64,000 bases of DNA, taken from positions 1 to 64,000 of the forward strand of contig DXWI01000013.1 in the NCBI GenBank assembly GCA_019416935.1, in the 5' to 3' direction. Below are positions 58,172-64,000 of this stretch, piece after piece. Under the pieces are notes generated by a model. It did not search any database and was not told the DNA's origin. It worked only from the letters and a program-made list of their open reading frames with translations. This stretch comes from Clostridiales bacterium (GTDB taxonomy: Bacteria; Bacillota; Clostridia; Christensenellales; CAG-138). A program made the translations under genes and the position numbers. Each line of letters starts with the position of its first letter. Within the stretch, counting starts at the first letter, position 1.

Positions 58172-59443
58172 TTACCGTTCCAACAGCTTTTCGAGCGCCG
58201 CAAGACGCAGGCAGGTGCAGAACAGCTCCATCGCCTTCGTCAACTCCGGCAGCGTCGGATAGGAGGGTGCGATGCGGATGTTGCTGTCGCGCGGATCCAC
58301 GCCGTACGGGAAGGTCGCGCCGGCGCCGGTCATCGTGACGCCCGCCTGTTTGCACAGCGCCAGCGTTCGTTTGGCCGTACCGGGCATGGCGTTCAGGCTG
58401 ATGAAATAGCCGCCGCGCGGCCGGTTCCAGCTCGCGATGCCGGTCGGCGCCACGGTCCGATCAAGCTGTTCGAGCACCGCGTCAAACCGAGGCTTGAGCA
58501 TCGCCGCCTGCCGCTTCATATGTTCGAGCGTTTGGGCCTTGTTTTTCAAAAAACGCACATGCATCAACTGATTGACCTTGTTAAAGCCGATGGTCTGGAA
58601 CGTGAGCATGCCGAGCAGATAGCGGATATTGTCCTCGCTTGCCGCAATGCAGGAAACGCCGGCGCCCGCAAACGTGATCTTCGACGTGGAAGCAAACTCA
58701 TAGACCCGATCCGGATTCCCGTTTTCAGCGCACAGGCCGAGCATCTCGGTAAACGGCACGAACTCGCCCTCAAACTCGTGGATGCAATACGCATTATCCC
58801 ACATCAGCGCAAAGTCTGGCGCCGCCGTCGGCATGGCGGCGATGCGGCGGCAGGTTTCCTCGCTGTACACATAGCCGTCCGGGTTGGAATATTTCGGCAC
58901 GCACCACATCCCCTTCACAGCGGGGTCCCGTACCAATCGCTCCACCTGCTCCATATCGGGGCCATCCGGGCCGATGGGTACGGAGATCAGTTCCACGCCG
59001 AAGGATTGCGTCAGATTGAAATGGCGGTCGTAGCCGGGACATGGACAAAGGAACTTCACGACGGGCTCCTTTGACCACGGGCGCGGGCTGTTCTTGAGGC
59101 CGTGCGTAAATGCCTTGGCGATCAAGTCATACATCAGATTCAGGCTCGCGTTGCCGCCGATCACCACGTTTTCCGGACGCACGCCCAGAATTTCGGCAAA
59201 CAGCGCTTTACAGGACGGCAGCCCGTCCAGCCCGCCATAGTTTCTTACGTCTATGCCGTCGCAGATAAAATTTCCATCGTCGAGCGTGCGCAGCATTGCA
59301 TTGCTCAGGTCGAGCTGCTCTGCTGACGGCTTTCCCCGCGCAAGATTGAGCGAAAGGCCAAGCGTGCAGTACGCCTCATACGCGGATTTGGTGCGCGCAT
59401 ACTCCTCTTCCAGTTGACCATGATTCATTTGACTGTACTGCAT
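58172..59443 (-). CDS. PLP-dependent aminotransferase (MocR-type fold I)
   Basis: 423 residues from MQYSQMNHG; GAGGAG lies 9 bases upstream of this ATG, whereas it touches the ATG three codons earlier. PLP-enzyme features: GGNASLNLMYDLI (PLP-phosphate loop region), NPDGY (usual NPTG), WDNAYC and FASTSKITFAGAGV with the cofactor lysine. The sequence matches the aminotransferase-MocR group found in Firmicutes, some of which act on aspartate; substrate unknown. Divergent from the agmatine genes. Confidence 0.9.
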   Translation of the reverse strand: MQYSQMNHGQLEEEYARTKSAYEAYCTLGLSLNLARGKPSAEQLDLSNAMLRTLDDGNFICDGIDVRNYGGLDGLPSCKALFAEILGVRPENVVIGGNASLNLMYDLIAKAFTHGLKNSPRPWSKEPVVKFLCPCPGYDRHFNLTQSFGVELISVPIGPDGPDMEQVERLVRDPAVKGMWCVPKYSNPDGYVYSEETCRRIAAMPTAAPDFALMWDNAYCIHEFEGEFVPFTEMLGLCAENGNPDRVYEFASTSKITFAGAGVSCIAASEDNIRYLLGMLTFQTIGFNKVNQLMHVRFLKNKAQTLEHMKRQAAMLKPRFDAVLEQLDRTVAPTGIASWNRPRGGYFISLNAMPGTAKRTLALCKQAGVTMTGAGATFPYGVDPRDSNIRIAPSYPTLPELTKAMELFCTCLRLAALEKLLER

Positions 59444-59798
59444 GCCTGTCATCTCCTCAAAAAAATATATTTTTCATTGTGCATCAAATGCTGCGGTTTG
59501 TCAAGAGAGCGAATATGGTTTTCCTCTTTTTCCAAGCAGCAGCCGCACCGCCGGCAGAGAAGCGCGGCAAAAGCCGGCCGCCCTTTCGGAATATGCCCCG
59601 GACGTTCATCCGGTCCGCAGGACGATGCTGCTCTTATGTTTCAAACGAATGCATTGCCGCAGAAAAACGCGTTTGTGCTGCCGCTGCGCGGAGGTTCGAT
59701 CTCGCGAAATGTTTCGTTTTTCTGGCGCGCCCGAAATTTCCCGGCGCGTTTTGGATATCCTATTGAGGAATACTGATGGAAAGAGCGAGGAATGGAAC

Positions 59799-60890
59799 AT
59801 GGCAAAACGAATCAACTCCACGCCGCGTGCGGACGGCTTCCGAATGCCCGCGGAATTCGAGCGGCAAAAGCAGATCTGGATGCTCTGGCCCGAACGGCCC
59901 GACAACTGGCGGGACGGCGCCAAGCCGGTGCAAAAGGCATACGCCGAGGTGGCGAAGGCCATCGCGCAGTTTGAACCGGTCACCATGTGCGTCTCGTACG
60001 GACAGTATGCGCACGCCAGAAACGTTCTGCCGCCGGAGGTTCGCGTGGTGGAAATGTCCAGCAACGACGCCTGGATCCGCGATTGCGGCCCCACTTTTTT
60101 GACGGACAGCCGCGGCACGGTGCGCGCCGTTGACTGGGAGTTCAACGCATGGGGCGGCCTTGTGGATGGGCTGTACTTCCCTTGGGATGCGGATAATGCA
60201 GTGGCGCAGAAGGTCTGCGAGATCGAAAACGTGGACACCTACCATACCCCCGGCTTTGTGCTCGAGGGTGGCTCCATCCATGTGGACGGCGACGGCACGA
60301 TGCTTACAACCGAGATGTGTCTTCTCTCTGAGGGCCGCAACCCACACATGAACCGCGCAGAAATTGAAAAAATGCTCTCCGATTACCTCATGGTGGACAA
60401 GGTCATCTGGATCCGTGACGGCATCGATCCGGACGAAACCAACGGCCACATCGACGACGTGGCCTGCTTTATCCGCCCCGGCGAGGTTGCCTGCATCTGG
60501 ACGGAGGATGAGGCCGACCCGTTCTATCAGGCGTGTCAGGATGCCTACAACACCCTCTCGGAGGCCACCGATGCACGCGGCCGCAAGCTCAAGCTGCATA
60601 AGCTCTGCATGCCGAAGCAGCGCGTCACGATTCAGGGCGATTTTGCGATCGACAGCGTGGAGGGCACGCTTCCGCGCGAGGACGGCGATATCTGCATCGC
60701 TTCCTATATGAATTTTCTCATCGTCAACGGCGGCGTGATCGTACCCCAATACGGCGACGAAAACGACGCTCTGGCGCTCAAGCAGATTCAGGCCATGTTC
60801 CCCGATCGCAAAGCGGTCGGCGTATATTCGCGCGAGATCGTCTACGGCGGCGGCAATATCCATTGTATCACGCAGCAGCAGGCGGAGTAG
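59799..60890 (+). CDS. aguA: agmatine deiminase
   Basis: 363 residues. Family motifs: FRMPAEFERQKQIWMLWPERPDNWR, NDAWIRDCGPTF (substrate Asp/Arg), GHIDDVACFI with catalytic His, and the C-terminal GGGNIHCITQQ with the nucleophilic Cys. It converts agmatine to N-carbamoylputrescine and ammonia. GCGAGGAATGGAAC precedes the ATG at 59799. Followed by an APC permease and an antiporter gene; carbamoyltransferase and carbamate kinase genes are not in the window. The 59453-59798 interval shows no gene or clear promoter. Confidence 0.96.
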   Translation: MAKRINSTPRADGFRMPAEFERQKQIWMLWPERPDNWRDGAKPVQKAYAEVAKAIAQFEPVTMCVSYGQYAHARNVLPPEVRVVEMSSNDAWIRDCGPTFLTDSRGTVRAVDWEFNAWGGLVDGLYFPWDADNAVAQKVCEIENVDTYHTPGFVLEGGSIHVDGDGTMLTTEMCLLSEGRNPHMNRAEIEKMLSDYLMVDKVIWIRDGIDPDETNGHIDDVACFIRPGEVACIWTEDEADPFYQACQDAYNTLSEATDARGRKLKLHKLCMPKQRVTIQGDFAIDSVEGTLPREDGDICIASYMNFLIVNGGVIVPQYGDENDALALKQIQAMFPDRKAVGVYSREIVYGGGNIHCITQQQAE

Positions 60891-60898
60891 CCGCCCTC

Positions 60899-60921
60899 CG
60901 GTCCGGCCTCCGGCCGGACCG
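60899..60921 (+). terminator. intercistronic hairpin after aguA
   Basis: CGGTCCGGCC and GGCCGGACCG form a 10-bp stem with a 3-base loop and no U-tract, between aguA and the permease gene. Confidence 0.5.
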
Positions 60922-60949
60922 AATGACCACCATTTTCGGGAGGTAAACA

Positions 60950-62308
60950 ATGGAACAAACGAAAAGCGTAAGCCTGATGAAGAGCATACTCTTCACCATA
61001 TGCAGCATACTGGTGCTCGATACCTTTGTCGCGCCGGCGATCATCGGCGTTTCGTCCATCACAATCTGGATCATTACGGCCGTGGTTTTCTTCATTCCCT
61101 ACGGCCTGCTCTCCAGCGAACTTGGGAGCACCTATCCGGATGACGGCGGTATTTGCAGTTGGGTCGACCGGGCATTCGGCGAACGGGCCGCGGTCATGAC
61201 CGGCTGGTATTACTGGGTCAACGTCGCATTCTGGATGCCGGCGGTGTTCGTCGCCTTCGCCTACTGGTTTTCCTATGCGTTTGCGCCGGGCGCCTCCAAT
61301 CTGGTGCTCGCCGCCATCGCGACGCTCATGTGCTGGCTGATCGTATGGGTTGGCATTCGCGGCGTGGAGCTGTCCGTCACGGTTTCGAGCATTGCAGCCA
61401 TATGCAAGGTCGCAGTGCTGCTGCTGTTCGGGTTTCTGGGCATTGCATACGCCATCAAATTCGGGCTTGCAAACGATTTTTCCCTGAGCAGCTTCATGCC
61501 CAGTCTCGGCAACACCACGCAGTATATCGCGGTCATCGTCTACAATTTGCTTGGTTTTGAGCTGATCGGTTCGATCGGTTCCCAGATACACAATCCGGGC
61601 AAGACCATCCCGCGCATGACCGTTGTCTCCGGCGCGATCATCACCGCCATGTATGTGTTCGGCACATTTGGCATTCTGGCCGCAGTACCGGCGGCAAACG
61701 TCGATACGGTGGACGGGTTCTACTTCGCACTGGAGGAGCTGTGTACGGTGTTCGGCCCTGCCGGGAAGGCAGTATTCTATGTGGTCATCGTCATCGCAAT
61801 GCTCACGCTCGTATCCAACATGGTCTCCTGGACGCTTGGTGCAAACGAAGCGCTCATCGCCGCCAACCTCGATCGGCGCTCCAAATTCCTTGGGCACCGC
61901 AGCCGCAAATACGGTACGGCGGACAATTTGTACCTGGTCATGGGCGTTCTTGCGACCGTGCTCATCGTGCTCAACTTCGCGCTCTCCGGCGATGCAAACG
62001 ACATCTTCTGGACGATTCTGGCCTTCAGCACGCTGATCTTTCTGCTGCCGTATCTGTTCATGTTCCCGGCCGCCGTACGGCTTCGGTACAAGGACCCGCA
62101 TACCGAGCGGCCCTATCGCGTTGGCGGCCGTGGCAACGCAGGCATCTGGGTCTGCATGCTCCTGTGCGAGCTGTGCGTGCTGACGGCGATTGTGTTCCTG
62201 TTCAAGGATGCGGCGCCGGGCTTCCCGCGCTGGATGCTCATCATCGGCACGATTTTGACAACGGTCGCCGGATGGTGGCTGTATCGCGCCGGGCACAGGG
62301 CGCGCTGA
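60950..62308 (+). CDS. APC-superfamily amino acid/agmatine permease
   Basis: 452 residues, about twelve membrane spans. APC family features: the N-terminal APAIIGVSSITIWIITA, VYNLLGFELIGSIGSQIHNPGKTIPR (the GFE/ P-loop region) and a long C-terminal half with a cytoplasmic DRRSKFLGHRSRKYGT. The position directly after aguA suggests an agmatine:putrescine exchanger like AguD, but this is inferred from context. GGGAGGTAAACA precedes the ATG. Confidence 0.88.
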   Translation: MEQTKSVSLMKSILFTICSILVLDTFVAPAIIGVSSITIWIITAVVFFIPYGLLSSELGSTYPDDGGICSWVDRAFGERAAVMTGWYYWVNVAFWMPAVFVAFAYWFSYAFAPGASNLVLAAIATLMCWLIVWVGIRGVELSVTVSSIAAICKVAVLLLFGFLGIAYAIKFGLANDFSLSSFMPSLGNTTQYIAVIVYNLLGFELIGSIGSQIHNPGKTIPRMTVVSGAIITAMYVFGTFGILAAVPAANVDTVDGFYFALEELCTVFGPAGKAVFYVVIVIAMLTLVSNMVSWTLGANEALIAANLDRRSKFLGHRSRKYGTADNLYLVMGVLATVLIVLNFALSGDANDIFWTILAFSTLIFLLPYLFMFPAAVRLRYKDPHTERPYRVGGRGNAGIWVCMLLCELCVLTAIVFLFKDAAPGFPRWMLIIGTILTTVAGWWLYRAGHRAR

Positions 62309-62318
62309 CACGCCGGGC

Positions 62319-64000
62319 ATGAAGCGCATCGGCACCGCCCTGCGGGCATTGCTGCTGCTGTTGCTGGCAGCAATCGCCCTGTGGATCGGTTTTTCCGGTG
62401 GATTGGTCGGGCGGCTTGCCGCCGAAAACGCGGGGCTGAACGCAGCCGCCGCGCTAAAAAACACCGGCATACGGCTCGGCCCGCTCTCGCTGCTGCCGCC
62501 GGTCGTGGCTATTGCGCTTGCAATCCTGACCCATGAGGTGCTGACCGCCCTGCTGGCCGGTGTAATCACCGGCGAGGTGATGCGCTTTCTGCTTCTGGGC
62601 AAGGGCGGTTTGCTGAACGGGCTGAGCAGCGTTTTCAACAGCACGGTGGACGGCATCATCACGGTTGTCTCCGACCGGTTCAACAGTTCGGTGATCCTGC
62701 TCTGCCTGATGATCGGCGGGCTTGTGGCGCTGATTCGGAGTGCCGGCGGCTTTCTTGCGCTGGCGGAACGGCTTTCAAGGCGCATCCGCTCCGCCCGCGG
62801 CGCGCAGCTCACCGCCCAGCTTCTCGGGCTGATGCTCTTTTTCGACGACTATGCCAATGCGCTGATCGTCGGCCCGGTGATGAGTCCCATCACCGACCGG
62901 CAGGGCGTGAGCCGAGAAAAGCTCGCGCACATCGTCGATTCGACCGCCGCGCCGGTGGCCGGCATCGCCGTCATTTCGAGCTGGATCTCCGCAGAGCTGG
63001 CCGCCATCGAAAGCGGCCTGGCTATCGCGGGGGTGCAGGCCTCGGCATACAGCATGTTTCTCGGCAGTATCCCGTTCTGCTTTTATAATCTCTTTGCGCT
63101 GATTCTGCTGTTTTTCAGCATTCTGCTGCAACGGGAATATGGGCCGATGCTGCGCGCGGAGCAACGGGCACGGGCGGGGCAGCCGGTCAAACCGGCCGGC
63201 CGGGATACCGGAGCCACCGGCGCCATTTTCGGCGCGGATTCCGACGGGGCAAAGCCGGGCAGCGTACTGTCCGCCATCGTACCGGTGGTGCTGCTGTGTC
63301 TGGCCGCAGTGATCGGCTTCTATTTGGACGGCCGTGCGGCCGCGGTTGACAACGGATTGCTCGCTCCCGATGCGCCGCTGAGTATGCAGACTATCGCCAT
63401 CGCCTTCAGCGCGGCGGATACCATCACCATTCTCGTGCGCGCCACGCTGATCGCAAGCGCCGTTGCGCTGTGCTTCGGCATCCTTACAAGGGCGTTCCGC
63501 TTCGTGAAGGGTGTGGAAATCTGGGTATCCGGCGCTTCCGGGCTGCTTGTGACCGGCATCATCCTCTGCCTTGCGTGGTCGCTCTCCGGCGTTGTGTCAC
63601 AGCTTGGAACGGCTTACTATCTGGTCGAACTAGTGACGCTGCACCTACCGTATTGGTGCATTCCGGCGCTGATCTTCATCACCTGCTGCGCCATTTCGTT
63701 CGCAACCGGCAGCTATGGCTGTATGCTGATCGTCATGCCGATGGCTGTGCCGGTAGCCTATGCGTCGGCCGGTCTGGCCGTTGCCGCCCTGCCCCATCCG
63801 GAAGGCTTTTTATCCGCCTGCATTGCGGGCGTGCTTTCCGGAGCAATCTTCGGAGACCACTGCTCCCCCATCACGGACACGACGATTCTCTCGTCCATCG
63901 GTGCGGGCTGCGGCAACATCGACCATGTGCACACGCAGCTTCCCTATGCGCTGACCGCTGCGCTCATCGCCGCCGGCGCCATGCTGCTCTCCGGTCTGGG
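62319..64000 (+). CDS. NhaC-family Na+/H+ antiporter (3' end beyond window)
   Basis: The first 560 codons are visible, open to the window end. NhaC signatures: MLFFDDYANALIVGPVMSPITDRQGVSREKLAHIVDSTAAPVAG near residue 180-220 and GDHCSPITDTTILSS near the end, with alternating hydrophobic spans. Such transporters exchange Na+ for H+ or, in relatives, malate/lactate. No ribosome binding site is visible before the ATG at 62319, which follows the permease stop by 10 bases; translation may re-initiate. It may support pH balance with the agmatine system. Confidence 0.85.
   Translation, partial: MKRIGTALRALLLLLLAAIALWIGFSGGLVGRLAAENAGLNAAAALKNTGIRLGPLSLLPPVVAIALAILTHEVLTALLAGVITGEVMRFLLLGKGGLLNGLSSVFNSTVDGIITVVSDRFNSSVILLCLMIGGLVALIRSAGGFLALAERLSRRIRSARGAQLTAQLLGLMLFFDDYANALIVGPVMSPITDRQGVSREKLAHIVDSTAAPVAGIAVISSWISAELAAIESGLAIAGVQASAYSMFLGSIPFCFYNLFALILLFFSILLQREYGPMLRAEQRARAGQPVKPAGRDTGATGAIFGADSDGAKPGSVLSAIVPVVLLCLAAVIGFYLDGRAAAVDNGLLAPDAPLSMQTIAIAFSAADTITILVRATLIASAVALCFGILTRAFRFVKGVEIWVSGASGLLVTGIILCLAWSLSGVVSQLGTAYYLVELVTLHLPYWCIPALIFITCCAISFATGSYGCMLIVMPMAVPVAYASAGLAVAALPHPEGFLSACIAGVLSGAIFGDHCSPITDTTILSSIGAGCGNIDHVHTQLPYALTAALIAAGAMLLSGL

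Noticed and set aside
60842..62812. 656-residue open frame antisense to the APC permease
   Set aside because: Shadow frame; the permease has a strong ribosome binding site and APC motifs, and the NhaC gene continues in the sense direction.
1..64000. CRISPR array, prophage, tRNA or rRNA genes
   Set aside because: No repeated spacer pattern, phage genes, tRNA cloverleafs or rRNA sequence was found by eye.

Overview
The window looks like chromosome from a GC-rich, endospore-forming member of the Clostridia (Firmicutes). The evidence is spoIIID and spoVT homologues, class A rnpB, single-chain glycyl-tRNA synthetase, recD2, comF, DUF3842, a LexA box of the Gram-positive type, and strong AGGAGG ribosome binding sites. 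The species cannot be named from this sequence. Genes are tightly packed, often with ATGA start/stop overlaps. The first ~0.6 kb is clearly AT-richer than the rest and holds a broken ABC ATPase. No tRNA, 16S/23S rRNA, CRISPR array, insertion sequence or prophage was seen.

Layout. 0.1-0.6 kb: ABC ATPase remnant. 0.8-3.9 kb (-): coupled operon of PTS_EIIC-like membrane protein, alpha/beta hydrolase, HD protein and pentapeptide-repeat protein. 4.0-7.8 kb: DUF3795 protein, then dnaX, YbaB/EbfC, recR, DUF3842. 7.9-11.1 kb: transglutaminase lipoprotein and mutY (-), DUF436 protein (+), a promoter-driven structured RNA candidate and a zinc-ribbon protein. 11.5 kb: cupin. 12.1-20.5 kb: probable catabolic locus (enolase-superfamily enzyme, two ABC permeases, NMT1-type binding protein, ATPase, Gfo/Idh/MocA oxidoreductase, creatininase-family enzyme) read divergently from a ROK/NagC-type regulator. 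20.8-25.8 kb (-): ROK sugar kinase, small acidic protein, pepF, and an SOS-controlled dinB with a coupled small protein. 25.9-29.9 kb: secreted metallo-beta-lactamase-fold and other lipoproteins, DUF2200, mnmA, HMA metallochaperone, Cys-rich small protein. 30.1-37.0 kb: glycyl-tRNA synthetase, ArsP_2 permease, recD2, comF, spoIIID, methyltransferase, spoVT. 37.2-47.4 kb: purine/nucleobase locus (BmpA-type nucleoside ABC transporter, three-subunit molybdenum hydroxylase, CodA-like deaminase). 47.6-57.8 kb: DUF368, phosphofructokinase, apbE, redoxin-like protein, EamA transporter, DUF421, trpS, rnpB, C4 zinc-ribbon protein, Nif3-like protein, trmK. 58.2-64.0 kb: aminotransferase, agmatine deiminase, APC permease, NhaC antiporter cut by the window end.

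The most unusual signals are non-coding. (1) Two copies of a ~260-base, multi-hairpin intergenic element (48.73-48.99 kb on +, 53.81-54.08 kb on -) share conserved sequence blocks, while their stems differ by compensatory changes; each copy is bracketed by its own hairpin pair, and both sit between convergent genes. (2) Six genes have a sigma-A-type -10 box only 6-7 bases before the start codon and no ribosome binding site, which suggests leaderless mRNAs in an organism that otherwise uses strong Shine-Dalgarno sites. (3) A ~227-base structured RNA candidate with its own strong promoter lies at 10.60-10.83 kb. Among protein-coding loci, the enolase/creatininase/oxidoreductase/ABC cluster is the best candidate for an undescribed catabolic pathway.
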